Below, one piece after another: positions 47,309 through 60,019 of a DNA stretch of 64,000 nucleotides. This stretch comes from Streptomyces sp. HUAS CB01 (GTDB taxonomy: Bacteria; Actinomycetota; Actinomycetes; Streptomycetales; Streptomycetaceae): NCBI RefSeq assembly GCF_030406905.1, contig NZ_CP129137.1:5731001-5795000 (forward strand). The letters are read 5' to 3'. The notes beneath the pieces were generated by a model. It ran no database searches. It worked only from the letters and a program-made list of their open reading frames with translations, and was not told the origin of the DNA. The stretch's first letter is position 1, and each line of letters begins with the position of its first letter. The position numbers and the translations under genes were made by a program.

Positions 47309-50300
47309 TCACCGGGGCTCGCCCAACCAGCCCGTCTGGACCAGCGGCTTCCCTCGCTGGCGGGACACGAAGATGCCGCGTCCCGGAGGCATGGGCCGCA
47401 TGCGGGCGCCGAGCACCTCGCCCTCCGTCGGGTCGCCGGAGAGCAGCAGGCCCTGGGCACCGAGTTCCATCATCCGCTGCAGGAACGGCTCGTACGCCGC
47501 GCGGCTCGCACCCGCCGCGTTGCGCGCGATGATGAAGCGGACACCGACGTCACGCGCGAAGGGCAGCTGCTCGGTGAGCTTGGCCAGCGGGTTCCCGCTC
47601 GACGTGGAAACGAGGTCGTAGTCGTCGACGACCACGAACACGTCCGGGCCCTGCCACCAGCTCCGGTCGCGGAGCTGCTGTGCCGTGACATCGGCGGACG
47701 GCGCGCGACGCTGCATCAGATCCGCCAGCGCGTCGACGTGGTGGTCCATGTTGTTCGACATCGGCACGTACTCGGCCAGGTGCGAGGCGGGGGTGACGTC
47801 GAGCAGGCCGCGCCGGTTGTCGATCACGAAGAACTTGGCGGCGTTCGCGTCGTACCGCTCCGTCAACTGCTTGATGAGCAGACGCAGCAGGTTCGACTTG
47901 CCGGACTCGCTCTCACCGAACACCAGGAAGAACGGATCGCGCTCGAAGTTGGCGAAGACCGGTTCCAGGTTGTTCTCGTCGATCGCGAAGGACACTCCGC
48001 GACCGGGCTCGGCGAACCCTGCCGGGAGCTGGTGACCGGGGAGCTCGCGCGGGAGCAGACGGACCTTCGGGGCGGTGGCGCCGGTCCAGTGGCGGCTGAC
48101 CTCCTGCACCATCGCGGTGGTCGCTTCGGACAGATCGCTGTCGGAATGGATTCCGTCGATGCGCGGCACCGACGCCATGAAGTGCAGCTTCTCGGGAACC
48201 AGACCGCGACCGGGCACTCCCGGCGGCACGTTCATGGCGATCTTGCGATCCACCTCGGAGTCCATGGTGTCGCCCAGACGGAGTTCCAGGCGGTTCATCA
48301 GCTGGTCCTTGATGTTGGAGCGCACGTCCATCGACCGGGACGCCGTCAGGATGACGTGGATCCCGTAGCCCAGCCCGCGCACCGCCATGTCGACGACCGC
48401 CGACTCCAGCCCCTCGTAGTCCGTACGGAAGTTCCCCCACCCGTCGATCACCAGGAACACGTCCCCCCACGGCTGGTCCGCCACGGAGATGTCGCCGCGG
48501 GCCCGGAGCCTGCGGTAGGTGGCGATGGAGTCGACGCCCGCGCTGCGGAAGTACTCCTCGCGGCGCGTCATGATGCCGTACACCTCGGCCACCGTCCGCC
48601 GGACCTTCTCCGGGTCGAGACGTGAGGCGACACCCCCCACGTGCGGCAGGCCGGCGATCGACGACAGACCGCCGCCGCCGAAGTCGAGGCCGTAGAACTG
48701 CACTTCGTGCGGGGTGTGGGTGAGCGCGAAGCCCGCGATGATCGTCCGCAGCAGCGTCGACTTGCCGGACTGCGGGCCGCCGACGATCTGCATGTGGCCC
48801 GCCGCGCCGGAGAAGTCCCGGTAGAGCACGTCACGGCGCTGCTCGAACGGCTTGTCGACGACGCCGAGCGGGACGACGAGCTTGCCCGCGTTCTCGAAGC
48901 CCGGCTGCGTCAGCCCCCGTCCCTCCACCGGCCCCAGACCCGGCAGGAGTTCGTCCAGCGGGGGTGGGTTGTCCAGCGGCGGCAGCCACACCTGGTGGGC
49001 CTCCGCGCCGCGGCCCTCGAGCCGCCTCACGATCACGTCGAGCACCGAGTCGGCGAGCGCGTCGTCCTCGGCACCGCGCGCCTCGGGCACCGGCGCCCGC
49101 ACCGCCGACTCGACGTAGCTGACCGGCACGGGAGCGGCGGTGAACGGCACGGGCCTGCGGTCCACGGGCAGCGGGCCGCCCGGGGTGACCGCCTGCTGTC
49201 CGTTCGCCCGGTACACCCCGGAGACGTACGCCGCCTTGAAGCGCACCATCTCGTCGGTGCCGAACTTCAGATAGCCCGAGCCGGGGACGTTGGGCAGGTG
49301 GTACGCGTCCGGCACGCCGATCGCGGCACGCGACTCGGCCGCCGAGAAAGTCCGCAGACCGACCCGGTACGACAGGTACGTCTCCAGGCCGCGCAGCCGC
49401 CCCTCCTCCAGGCGCTGCGACGCCAGCAGCAGATGGACGCCGAGGGATCGGCCGATGCGGCCGATCTGGACGAACATCTCGATGAAGTCGGGCTTGGCGG
49501 TGAGCAGTTCACTGAACTCGTCGATGACGAGCACGAGTGACGGGATGGGCTGCAGCGGCGCGCCCGCGGCCCGCGCCTTCTCGTAGTCGTGGATGTTGGC
49601 GTAGTTGCCGGCGTCGCGGAGCATCTCCTGCCGGCGGTTCAGCTCGCCGCGGATGGAGTCGCCCATCCGGTCGACCAGGGTGAGGTCGTCCGCCAGGTTG
49701 GTGATCACCGCGGCCACGTGCGGCATCTGCGACATTCCGGCGAAGGTCGCGCCGCCCTTGAAGTCCGCGAGGACGAAGTTGAGGGTCTCCGACGAGTGCG
49801 TCACGGCGAGACCGAGCACCAGGGTGCGCAGCAGCTCGGACTTGCCGGAACCGGTCGCGCCGACGCACAGACCGTGCGGACCCATGCCCTCCTGCGCGGC
49901 CTCCTTCAGGTCGAGCATGACCGGCGAGCCGTCCTCGCCCACACCGATCGGCACCCGCAGCCGCTCGGCCTGCGAACGGGGCCGCCAGGTGCGGCTGACG
50001 TCCACCGAGGCGGCGTCGCCGAGGTTGAGCAGATCCGTGAACTCGAGGTTGGCCAGCAGCGGTTCGTCGTCGTCCCCGCCCATGGCGACCCGCAGCGGGG
50101 CGAGTTGCCGGGCGAGCGCCTCGGCGGCCTCGACGCTCAGCCGGTCGGGAGTGCCGTCGTACACCAGGCCGTGCCCCGACTCCAGCCGCAGGGAGTCCGG
50201 GTGCACGACGACCGACAGTCCGCCGCGCGGGGCGTTCATCTCCCCCGGGACGATCTCGATCAGCGTCACGCCCTGCAGGCCCTCGGCGGCGGCCAGCGGC

Positions 50301-51277
50301 GACATCGGGGGCACGGAGCGGCCGTCGAGGACGACGACGAGGTGGGGCTGGTCGAGCAGCGGGTTCTGAGGGCCCTGGAAGCGCGGGCGTCCTTCGAGTC
50401 GGCTCGCGAGCATGTCCTGCAGGTCGCGGGCGTCGGTGGTGATGAGGCGCCGGCTGCCCGCGCCGTCGCCAGGGCCCTGGGCCTGCACGTGCGGGAGCCA
50501 CTTGGCCCACTCCCAGTGCTCCGCCGCCGCGGGGTCGGCCGCGATCGCGACGACCAGGTCCTCGGGGGAGTGCAGGGAGGCGAGCGAACCGACCATCGCC
50601 CGCGCCGCGGAGCGCACCGACTCGGGCTCCCCGCTCACGGTCAGGTGGTAGAAGGCCCGCAGGGACACGGCCATCGGCAGGCCGTCCAGTGTGCTGTGCG
50701 CCGTGATGAACTTCTGCATCGCGCCCGCGGTCAGCGGCTCCAGCTCGTCCACGGGCGCCGTGTCCGGCGCCACCAGGGGAGTCGCCAGCTGCTGGCTGCC
50801 GAGCCCGATGCGCACCTGACCGAAGTCGTCGTCGGCGACCCGGCGTTCCCACACCCGGCTGCCCTCGGCCACGAGCGCCCACAGCTGCTCGGGCGACGGG
50901 TGCAGGTAGTACTGGGCGTCGCGCTGCAGCCGAGCGGTCCTGAGGACCGTACGCCGGGTCTGCGTCAGGTACTTGAGGTAGTCCCGCCGCAGTCCGGCGA
51001 GCTCTCCCTGGGTGCCTCGCCGGTAGCGCACCAGCATGGCGATCGCCATCGCCACGGTGGACGCGATCATCACCATGCCCATGATCCGCATGATGGGGTT
51101 CGGCGTCATGAAGAAGAAGACGACGGAACCGCCCATGCCGAGCATCGGCAGCAACTGCATGAGCGCGCCCTCCTGCTGCCCTCTCGGCAGCTCGGGCGGT
51201 GGTTGCAGCTGCACCTGCTCTCCGGGCACTTCGGACGGCAGGACCCGTGGTGGGCGCTTGACGACGATCTGACTCAC
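47309..51277 (-). CDS. eccC: Type VII secretion ATPase EccC (EccCa-EccCb fused)
   Basis: EccC is the FtsK/SpoIIIE motor that recognises and exports Esx substrates. The 1322-aa single-chain form has two N-terminal TM helices (LLPMLGMGGSVVFFF and IMRIMGMVMIASTVAMAIAMLV) and three ATPase domains with P-loops GATGSGKSE, GGPQSGKST and GESESGKSN. Walker B is VIDEFSEL in domain 1, degenerate VIDGWGN in domain 2 and VVDDYD in domain 3, as expected for family members where domains 2 and 3 mainly bind substrate. GTG at 51277 has only a weak GGTGAG upstream. It is divergent from eccD. Confidence 0.96.
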   Translation of the reverse strand: MSQIVVKRPPRVLPSEVPGEQVQLQPPPELPRGQQEGALMQLLPMLGMGGSVVFFFMTPNPIMRIMGMVMIASTVAMAIAMLVRYRRGTQGELAGLRRDYLKYLTQTRRTVLRTARLQRDAQYYLHPSPEQLWALVAEGSRVWERRVADDDFGQVRIGLGSQQLATPLVAPDTAPVDELEPLTAGAMQKFITAHSTLDGLPMAVSLRAFYHLTVSGEPESVRSAARAMVGSLASLHSPEDLVVAIAADPAAAEHWEWAKWLPHVQAQGPGDGAGSRRLITTDARDLQDMLASRLEGRPRFQGPQNPLLDQPHLVVVLDGRSVPPMSPLAAAEGLQGVTLIEIVPGEMNAPRGGLSVVVHPDSLRLESGHGLVYDGTPDRLSVEAAEALARQLAPLRVAMGGDDDEPLLANLEFTDLLNLGDAASVDVSRTWRPRSQAERLRVPIGVGEDGSPVMLDLKEAAQEGMGPHGLCVGATGSGKSELLRTLVLGLAVTHSSETLNFVLADFKGGATFAGMSQMPHVAAVITNLADDLTLVDRMGDSIRGELNRRQEMLRDAGNYANIHDYEKARAAGAPLQPIPSLVLVIDEFSELLTAKPDFIEMFVQIGRIGRSLGVHLLLASQRLEEGRLRGLETYLSYRVGLRTFSAAESRAAIGVPDAYHLPNVPGSGYLKFGTDEMVRFKAAYVSGVYRANGQQAVTPGGPLPVDRRPVPFTAAPVPVSYVESAVRAPVPEARGAEDDALADSVLDVIVRRLEGRGAEAHQVWLPPLDNPPPLDELLPGLGPVEGRGLTQPGFENAGKLVVPLGVVDKPFEQRRDVLYRDFSGAAGHMQIVGGPQSGKSTLLRTIIAGFALTHTPHEVQFYGLDFGGGGLSSIAGLPHVGGVASRLDPEKVRRTVAEVYGIMTRREEYFRSAGVDSIATYRRLRARGDISVADQPWGDVFLVIDGWGNFRTDYEGLESAVVDMAVRGLGYGIHVILTASRSMDVRSNIKDQLMNRLELRLGDTMDSEVDRKIAMNVPPGVPGRGLVPEKLHFMASVPRIDGIHSDSDLSEATTAMVQEVSRHWTGATAPKVRLLPRELPGHQLPAGFAEPGRGVSFAIDENNLEPVFANFERDPFFLVFGESESGKSNLLRLLIKQLTERYDANAAKFFVIDNRRGLLDVTPASHLAEYVPMSNNMDHHVDALADLMQRRAPSADVTAQQLRDRSWWQGPDVFVVVDDYDLVSTSSGNPLAKLTEQLPFARDVGVRFIIARNAAGASRAAYEPFLQRMMELGAQGLLLSGDPTEGEVLGARMRPMPPGRGIFVSRQRGKPLVQTGWLGEPR

Positions 51278-51495
51278 AGCTCACCAATTCCCTTGCCGGA
51301 CGGAAATGTTCCTATCGGCGCCCCCGTGGCGACGGGTTCCATCCGCGGGGAGGGATCCTACTTGCGCGGGGGTGCGGAGGCGGGCGGTAGGGTGGCCCGA
51401 CGTGTTTGCACACACATGAACTACCGCAAAAAAAGGGTCATTCGGAACGCGGCTCCGGCCCTGCGGTCCATGCGAATCACGAGGGGATGCAGCAG

Positions 51496-53001
51496 GTGAG
51501 TATGACGGCCTCAGCGGCGGCCACCGGGACGGGCCAGCCGGCTCCCGCGACTCCGTCCGGCGGCGGCACCGGGTTCTGCCGGATCACGGTCGTCGCGCCG
51601 GACGGTCGCGTCGACGTGGCGTTGCCCGAGGACATCGCCCTCGCCGATCTCTACCCGGAGATCCTGCGGCTGTCGGGGCAGAGCCCCGCCGAGGGCGCCC
51701 CGGTGGGGTACCACCTGGTCCGCCGCGACGGCACCGTGCTCGACAGCGCGCGCTCCCTGCTCTCCCAGCGCATCCTCGACGGCGAGCTGCTCTCCCTGCG
51801 GCCCTTCGCCGACTCGCTGCCTCCGGCGGTCTTCGACGACGTCTCGGACGCCGTGGCGTCCGCGGTCGCCCGCGACCGCACGCTCTGGACCGACGGTCTG
51901 ATGCGCGGCGCCGGACTCCTCGGCGGCTCGGCGCTGCTCGTGCTGCTCGCCTTCGTCCTGTGGTCGGCCGACCCGCGCCACGACACACACGGTCTGCCGG
52001 GCGTCCTGGCCGCGGTCGCCGGTGTGCTGCTCCTCGCCCTCGCATGTGTGCGCGCCCGGGTGTACACGGACCGCGGGTCCGCCGTCGCCCTCGGCATCGG
52101 CTCGATGGCGAACGCCGCCGTCGCCGGGGCCGGCCTGCTGCCGGTGGCGTCCGGCCAGGGCATCGGGCGGCTGCAGTTCCTGCTCGCGTGCGCCGCCGTG
52201 CTGGTGGTCTCGGTGATCCTGACGATGGTCGCCCCCGGCGGGGACGGGCCCTTCGTGGCGTTCGCCTTCGCCGCCGCCGTCGCCCTGATCGTCACCTTCG
52301 TCGCGATCACGACGGGGATGGAGCCGTCCGAGACCGCCGCGGTGTGCTCCCCGCTCGCGGTCGGGGCCCTGGCCTTCCTGCCGGGCCTGTCCACCCGCTT
52401 CGCCCGCCTCCCCGTCGGTTTCGAGCCCCCGCGCACCGCCGTCGGCGGTTACGGCGCCGACCCGGCCCCCCAGGGCCCGGTCGACGCCGAGCGCATCGCC
52501 GCCCAGGCCCGCCGCGGCCACGAACTGCTCGTCGGCCTCGTCGGCGGCTGCGCCCTGCTGGCCGTCGGCTCGGCCGCCGTGCTCGGCTTCTCCGACGACG
52601 TCTGGGGCCAGCTGCTCGCCCTGGCCACCGGCATCGCCATGCTGATGCGCGCCCATCTGTTCCGCTACACGGCGCAGGTCGGCTGCGCCCTGGCGGCCGG
52701 CCTGGGCTCGCTGGTCCTGCTCGGGCTCGGACTGTCCCTGAACCCGCCCACGGAGCTGGTCGTCGCCGCCCTGAAGGGTGACGGCACGAGCCTCGACATC
52801 CGTACGGTGTGGCTGTCCGCCGCGGTCGCCGGCGTCGGCGCAGTGATCACCGCCATCGGGCTGATCGTCCCGCGCAAGGGCGTCACCCCCTTCTGGGGCC
52901 GCTTCCTGGAGGTCGCGGAGACGTTCGTCCTGCTCACGCTCGTACCGCTGTGCCTGGCCGTGTTCGGCGTGTACCACTCCATCCGCGCGCTGACGTCCTG
53001 A
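51496..53001 (+). CDS. eccD: Type VII secretion channel protein EccD
   Basis: EccD forms the membrane vestibule of the ESX complex. The 501-aa protein has an N-terminal ubiquitin-like domain (FCRITVVAPDGRVDVALPEDIALADLYPEIL) followed by about eleven TM helices, for example SALLVLLAFVLWS and VGLVGGCALLAVGSAAVLGF. GTG at 51496 has GAGGGG 9 bases upstream; ATG at 51502 is almost equally likely. A TAGGGT at 51388-51393 in the shared region with eccC could be a -10 element, but its TTGCGC partner is 20 bases away. Confidence 0.9.
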   Translation: MSMTASAAATGTGQPAPATPSGGGTGFCRITVVAPDGRVDVALPEDIALADLYPEILRLSGQSPAEGAPVGYHLVRRDGTVLDSARSLLSQRILDGELLSLRPFADSLPPAVFDDVSDAVASAVARDRTLWTDGLMRGAGLLGGSALLVLLAFVLWSADPRHDTHGLPGVLAAVAGVLLLALACVRARVYTDRGSAVALGIGSMANAAVAGAGLLPVASGQGIGRLQFLLACAAVLVVSVILTMVAPGGDGPFVAFAFAAAVALIVTFVAITTGMEPSETAAVCSPLAVGALAFLPGLSTRFARLPVGFEPPRTAVGGYGADPAPQGPVDAERIAAQARRGHELLVGLVGGCALLAVGSAAVLGFSDDVWGQLLALATGIAMLMRAHLFRYTAQVGCALAAGLGSLVLLGLGLSLNPPTELVVAALKGDGTSLDIRTVWLSAAVAGVGAVITAIGLIVPRKGVTPFWGRFLEVAETFVLLTLVPLCLAVFGVYHSIRALTS

Positions 53002-53036
53002 CCGGCCGCGCGGCCCCCGAGGCCCGCGACCGGGCG

Positions 53037-53062
53037 CCCGGCCGGGCGGCTGCCCGGCCGGG
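53037..53062 (+). terminator. Terminator after eccD
   Basis: An 11-bp perfect GC stem (53037-53047 with 53052-53062, loop GGCT) lies 36 bases past the stop. A TACTCT -10-like hexamer follows at about 53076, ahead of rpsO. Confidence 0.75.
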
Positions 53063-53223
53063 GTGCGGGAAGCTGGTACTCTGTGTGACGGCCGTTTGTG
53101 TACGCGCACCCGGAGCATCTGGGAGCAGCGCCCATCGTGCCTTCGCCTCCGAGTCACGGAAGCTCCCCTGAGACCAAGACCAGGGGCACTCGCAGGCGCA
53201 TCGAACACCCAGAGGAGTACCGA

Positions 53224-53511
53224 GTGTCTCTCGACGCCGCCACGAAGAAGCAGATCATGTCCGAGTTCGGCACCAAGGAGGGCGACACCGGTTCCCCCGA
53301 GGTCCAGGTCGCACTGCTCTCCCGCCGCATCTCGGACCTGACCGAGCACCTCAAGACCCACAAGCACGACCACCACTCCCGCCGTGGTCTGCTGATCCTG
53401 GTCGGCCAGCGCCGCCGGCTGCTGCAGTACCTGGCCAAGAAGGACATCCAGCGCTTCCGTACGCTGGTCGACCGCCTCGGCATCCGCCGCGGTGCCGCCG
53501 GCGCCAAGTAA
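53224..53511 (+). CDS. rpsO: 30S ribosomal protein S15
   Basis: S15 binds the central domain of 16S rRNA early in 30S assembly. The 95-aa product contains the S15 signature [35 protein letters not shown] at 53224 gives MSLDAATKK; a longer frame upstream has no S15 character. It forms the conserved rpsO-pnp operon, with an RNA hairpin between the two genes. PNPase in turn can autoregulate this operon in many bacteria. Confidence 0.97.
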   Translation: MSLDAATKKQIMSEFGTKEGDTGSPEVQVALLSRRISDLTEHLKTHKHDHHSRRGLLILVGQRRRLLQYLAKKDIQRFRTLVDRLGIRRGAAGAK

Positions 53512-53520
53512 GACGCTGTG

Positions 53521-53557
53521 AAGGGAGCGGTTCCCACTTCCAGGGGGCCGCTCCCTT
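53521..53557 (+). promoter_or_regulatory. rpsO-pnp intergenic hairpin (RNase III-type processing site)
   Basis: A 10-bp stem (53521-53530 with 53548-53557) with a 17-nt loop lies 10 bases after the rpsO stop. In S. coelicolor the rpsO-pnp intergenic stem-loop is cleaved by RNase III and affects pnp mRNA; this hairpin is the equivalent. It could also partially terminate rpsO transcripts. Confidence 0.75.
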
Positions 53558-53791
53558 TGCTGTACGTGCGGAGTGTCACAGACGCTTTGTAGTCTGGTCG
53601 CACAACGCCATACGAAAACGGAATACCGAACGAGGAGGAGCGCTCCTCCGCCGCCGGTCCTCGGTAGTGGCCCCCGGAAGCCATGTCGACCGGGTGCTTC
53701 GATCGAAGACCGGCCCGCACGCAAGGCGCGCTTCTCCGCCACCGTCCTCCCGCCCTGCGGGCCGGGGGACGCAGACGAGGAGATATCGCTG

Positions 53792-56010
53792 GTGGAGAAC
53801 GAGACCCACTACGCCGAAGCCGTCATCGACAACGGCTCCTTCGGCACCCGTACGATCCGCTTCGAGACGGGCCGACTGGCCAAGCAGGCCGCCGGCTCCG
53901 CCGTCGCGTACCTGGACGACGACACCATGGTGCTGTCGGCCACCACCGCGTCCAAGAACCCCAAGGACCAGCTGGACTTCTTCCCCCTGACGGTCGACGT
54001 CGAGGAGCGGATGTACGCCGCGGGCAAGATCCCCGGCTCCTTCTTCCGCCGTGAGGGCCGGCCGTCCGAGGACGCGATCCTGACCTGCCGCCTGATCGAC
54101 CGGCCGCTGCGCCCCTCCTTCAAGAAGGGCCTGCGCAACGAGATCCAGATCGTCGAGACGATCATGGCGCTCAACCCCGACCACCTGTACGACGTGGTCG
54201 CGATCAACGCCGCCTCCTGCTCCACGCAGCTGGCCGGCCTGCCCTTCTCCGGCCCGATCGGCGGCACCCGTGTCGCGCTGATCAACGGCCAGTGGGTGGC
54301 CTTCCCGACCCACACCGAGCTCGAGGACGCCGTCTTCGACATGGTGGTCGCGGGGCGCGTCCTTGAGGACGGCGACGTCGCGATCATGATGGTCGAGGCC
54401 GAGGCCACCGAGAAGACGGTCGAGCTCGTCAAGGGCGGCGCCGAGGCGCCGACCGAGGAGGTCGTCGCCGCCGGTCTCGAGGCCGCGAAGCCCTTCATCA
54501 AGGTCCTGTGCAAGGCCCAGGCGGACCTCGCCGCGAAGGCTGCCAAGCCGACCGGTGAGTTCCCCGTCTTCCTCGAGTACCAGGACGACGTCCTGGAGGC
54601 GCTCACCGCCGCCGTCAAGAGCGAGCTCAGCCAGGCGCTCACCATCGCCGGCAAGCAGGAGCGCGAGGCCGAGCTCGACCGCGTGAAGGCGCTGGCCGCC
54701 GAGAAGCTGCTGCCGGAGTTCGAGGGCCGCGAGAAGGAGATCTCCGCCGCGTACCGTTCGCTGACCAAGTCCCTGGTCCGTGAGCGCGTCATCAAGGAGA
54801 AGAAGCGCATCGACGGCCGCGGCGTCACGGACATCCGTACGCTGGCCGCCGAGGTCGAGGCCATCCCGCGGGTTCACGGCTCGGCCCTGTTCGAGCGTGG
54901 CGAGACCCAGATCCTGGGCGTCACCACCCTGAACATGCTCCGCATGGAGCAGCAGCTGGACACCCTTTCCCCGGTGACCCGCAAGCGCTACATGCACAAC
55001 TACAACTTCCCGCCGTACTCCGTCGGTGAGACGGGCCGTGTCGGTTCGCCGAAGCGCCGCGAGATCGGCCACGGCGCCCTCGCCGAGCGCGCGATCGTGC
55101 CGGTGCTCCCGAGCCGCGAGGAGTTCCCGTACGCGATCCGCCAGGTGTCCGAGGCCCTCGGCTCCAACGGCTCGACGTCCATGGGATCCGTCTGCGCCTC
55201 CACCATGTCGCTGCTGAACGCCGGTGTGCCGCTGAAGGCCCCCGTCGCCGGTATCGCCATGGGCCTGATCTCCCAGGAGATCGACGGCCAGACGCACTAC
55301 GTCGCCCTCACCGACATCCTCGGTGCGGAGGACGCCTTCGGTGACATGGACTTCAAGGTCGCCGGCACCAAGGAGTTCGTCACCGCCCTCCAGCTCGACA
55401 CCAAGCTGGACGGCATCCCGGCCTCCGTCCTGGCAGCGGCCCTCAAGCAGGCCCGCGACGCCCGCCTCCACATCCTCGACGTGATGATGGAAGCGATCGA
55501 CACCCCGGACGAGATGTCCCCGAACGCCCCGCGGATCATCACCGTCAAGATCCCCGTGGACAAGATCGGCGAGGTCATCGGCCCCAAGGGCAAGATGATC
55601 AACCAGATCCAGGAGGACACCGGCGCCGAGATCACGATCGAGGACGACGGCACCATCTACATCGGTGCCGCCGACGGCCCGGCCGCCGAGGCCGCCCGCG
55701 CCACGATCAACGGCATCGCCAACCCGACCATGCCGGAGGTCGGCGAGCGCTACCTGGGCACGGTCGTCAAGACCACCACCTTCGGTGCGTTCGTCTCCCT
55801 GCTCCCGGGCAAGGACGGCCTGCTGCACATCTCGCAGATCCGCAAGCTCGCCGGCGGCAAGCGCGTGGAGAACGTCGAGGACGTCGTGGGCGTGGGCCAG
55901 AAGGTCCAGGTCGAGATCGCCGAGATCGACCAGCGCGGCAAGCTGTCCCTCATCCCCGTGATCGAGGGCGAGGACGGCGCGGACGACGAGAAGAAGGACG
56001 ACACCGACAA

Positions 56011-56014
<4 letters not shown>
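53792..56014 (+). CDS. pnp: Polyribonucleotide nucleotidyltransferase (PNPase)
   Basis: PNPase degrades RNA 3' to 5' phosphorolytically and in Streptomyces also adds 3' tails. The 740-aa protein has two RNase PH-like domains ([24 protein letters not shown] and [13 protein letters not shown]), the all-helical linker, the active-site region [15 protein letters not shown], a KH domain ([20 protein letters not shown]) and an S1 domain ([19 protein letters not shown]). GTG at 53792 follows GAGGAG; a longer frame from 53573 is untranslated leader. The stop overlaps the next GTG. Confidence 0.97.
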
Positions 56015-58199
<2,185 letters not shown>

Positions 58200-58206
58200 G
58201 GACCCC

Positions 58207-58659
58207 GTGCGCGCCAAGATCACCTACTTCGTCACGGCTGCCGTCCTGGTCGTCTACTTCGTCCTGGTCGGCAGTCGGGGCGTGCTGCTCATCGAGCAGG
58301 GCACCCTGCTCACCGTGACCTTCGGCGTGGCGGTGCTGATCCTGCCGCTGATCGGTCTGTGGTTCCTCTGGAAGAACACCCAGTTCGTCAGGAAGGCCAA
58401 CGCCCTGGCCGCGGAACTGGACGCCGAGGGCGGACTGCCGGAGGACGAACTCGTCCGTACGCCCGGCGGGCGCATCGACCGCGACTCCGCCGACGCCGTC
58501 TTCGCCAAGCGCCGTGCCGAGACGGAGGACACGCCGGACGACTGGCGCTGCTGGTTCCGGCTCGCGGTCGCCTACCACGACGCGAGGGACACCCCGCGGG
58601 CCCGCAAGGCGATGCAGCGTGCGATCGCGCTCCACGAGGGACGGCCGTTCGGGGCCTGA
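58207..58659 (+). CDS. Small membrane protein with TPR-like C-terminus
   Basis: This 150-aa protein has two TM helices (ITYFVTAAVLVVYFVLVGSRG and LLTVTFGVAVLILPLIGLWFLW) and a cytoplasmic domain ending DDWRCWFRLAVAYHDARDTPRARKAMQRAIALHEG, which reads like one tetratricopeptide unit. GTG at 58207 follows dapB by seven bases. Its function is unknown; conserved as a dapB neighbour in Streptomyces. Confidence 0.87.
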   Translation: MRAKITYFVTAAVLVVYFVLVGSRGVLLIEQGTLLTVTFGVAVLILPLIGLWFLWKNTQFVRKANALAAELDAEGGLPEDELVRTPGGRIDRDSADAVFAKRRAETEDTPDDWRCWFRLAVAYHDARDTPRARKAMQRAIALHEGRPFGA

Positions 58660-58828
58660 CACCTCTCCTCGCCCGCAGTCCGGCCGGTCGGCGGGCTTGT
58701 TCCGGCCCGGGACCCGCTTGTGCTGCGGTATGCGGCGGCCCGGGCCGGCTCGGCCTCGTGCGGCACGGGGCGGCGCTTCGGCCCGGGGCCGCGCGTGTCC
58801 GGATGCGGCGGGGCCGTTCCCTGCCGGA

Positions 58829-58866
58829 CACGAGAGCGGCCCGGGCGCACCCGGGCCGCTCTCGTG
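58829..58866. terminator. Strong convergent terminator
   Basis: A perfect 17-bp stem (58829-58845 with 58850-58866) with a 4-base loop separates the plus-strand dapB group from the minus-strand PH-like gene. Confidence 0.88.
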
Positions 58867-58901
58867 ATGGGGAAGGCTCGTGAGACGAGGTGGAGACCGG
58901 C

Positions 58902-59450
58902 TCAGCGGTCCGGGCCGTACTCCGTGCCCCACGCCTCGATGGTGTCCGCCGCGCGGTCGAAGGCCTCGACGCGCGACAGGAAGTCCCCGTTGTGGTCGGT
59001 GAGCAGCGTGACCGGCTCGTCGCCGTCGCGTACGAGGATCAGCGCCTGCCCCTGGACCGTCCGCGGCAGCCCGAGCCACCGAACCGGCTGCTGCGCGGTC
59101 CGCAGGGCCTTCACCTTCGCCCACGGCAGGGTGGTGGTCGAGAACATCGCCACGTGCCGCAGCCCGTGCCGGCTGACCCAGGTGCCCATGCGCAGGATCC
59201 GCAGTGCCCCGCAGATGAGCAGGGCGGCGATGCCGATGCAGACCGCCGCTCCGGGCAGTGCCCCGGCGAAAGCGATGATCATGGCTGCGAGCAGCACGAA
59301 CGAGGCCAGCAACAGGAGCAGGGCTGCCCCGGCGACCCGCCAGGGGCCCGGACGGTACGGACGTCGCCACAGATCATGATCGTCGAACGGCAGTGCGACA
59401 TCGTCCGCGGCGTCAAAGGCACGGTCCGCCGTCAGAAAGGGCAGGGGCAC
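58902..59450 (-). CDS. Membrane protein with PH-like C-terminal domain
   Basis: This 182-aa protein has two TM helices (residues about 38-84, GAALLLLLASFVLLAAMIIAFAG and AAVCIGIAALLICGAL) and a C-terminal domain (VSRHGLRHVAMFSTTTLPWAKVKALR ... LILVRDGDEPVTLLTDH) like bacterial PH-domain membrane proteins. Function is unknown. GTG at 59450 is the only start that precedes the charged N-terminus. Confidence 0.8.
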   Translation of the reverse strand: MPLPFLTADRAFDAADDVALPFDDHDLWRRPYRPGPWRVAGAALLLLLASFVLLAAMIIAFAGALPGAAVCIGIAALLICGALRILRMGTWVSRHGLRHVAMFSTTTLPWAKVKALRTAQQPVRWLGLPRTVQGQALILVRDGDEPVTLLTDHNGDFLSRVEAFDRAADTIEAWGTEYGPDR

Positions 59451-59587
59451 GGCTGGTCCTCACTCGTCACCACTTTGGGGCTGTGACCGGTGAGGCTACC
59501 GAGGCGACCAGCGACCGGCCACCCCAGGGGGGCCATGGGGGTGCTTCCCGGGACCTGCCGACCGGCCGGGACCGGCGAGAGCGGGCG

Positions 59588-59827
59588 TCAGCGGTTCTCG
59601 GACTGCTGCGCCTGGCTGGGGGCCTTGGGCGAGACCGGTGATTCCAGTGCCGGGAGCCCGAAGAGCAGGGACCCGACCAGCCCGGCCACCACGGTCAGGC
59701 CGATCAGGGTGCGGCCCGCGAGCTGGGACGCGCTGGGCCGCCGCCGGGGCGGCGGGGCGACGTTGCTGCGGAAGCGGTCGGCCTCGGCGACGAACGCGAA
59801 CGGAACGGCTTCTCGCCGGCGGAACAT
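59588..59827 (-). CDS. Small single-pass membrane protein
   Basis: This 79-aa protein starts MFRRREAVPFAFVAEADRFRSN, has one TM helix (TLIGLTVVAGLVGSLLFGLPAL) and a short Pro/Ser/Gln tail. AGGGGG lies 9 bases before the ATG at 59827, and the product is divergent from thyX. It is short but has the positional and sequence features of a real gene; function unknown. Confidence 0.75.
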   Translation of the reverse strand: MFRRREAVPFAFVAEADRFRSNVAPPPRRRPSASQLAGRTLIGLTVVAGLVGSLLFGLPALESPVSPKAPSQAQQSENR

Positions 59828-59948
59828 GGGAGCGAGCCCCCTTCGGGGTGTGTGACGAAACGTGGCTACTGGTACAGACGCGTATAACCGGAGTTTGGTG
59901 CCCGAATCCAGCGAATCGGCGGGGAGGAACCGGGACGGTCCGCCCCCG

Positions 59949-59977
59949 CTGATCGTTGTAACGAGCGACCGTAGAGA
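59949..59977 (+). promoter_or_regulatory. Possible thyX promoter
   Basis: CTGATC (59949-59954) and TAGAGA (59972-59977) are 17 bases apart. The -35 matches the consensus at only three central positions. The start of transcription would be near 59984, about 36 nt before the thyX GTG. Confidence 0.4.
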
Positions 59978-60019
59978 ATGGGCGCCGCCCGTGCGACGCG
60001 ACTGGAAGGACCCCCGCCG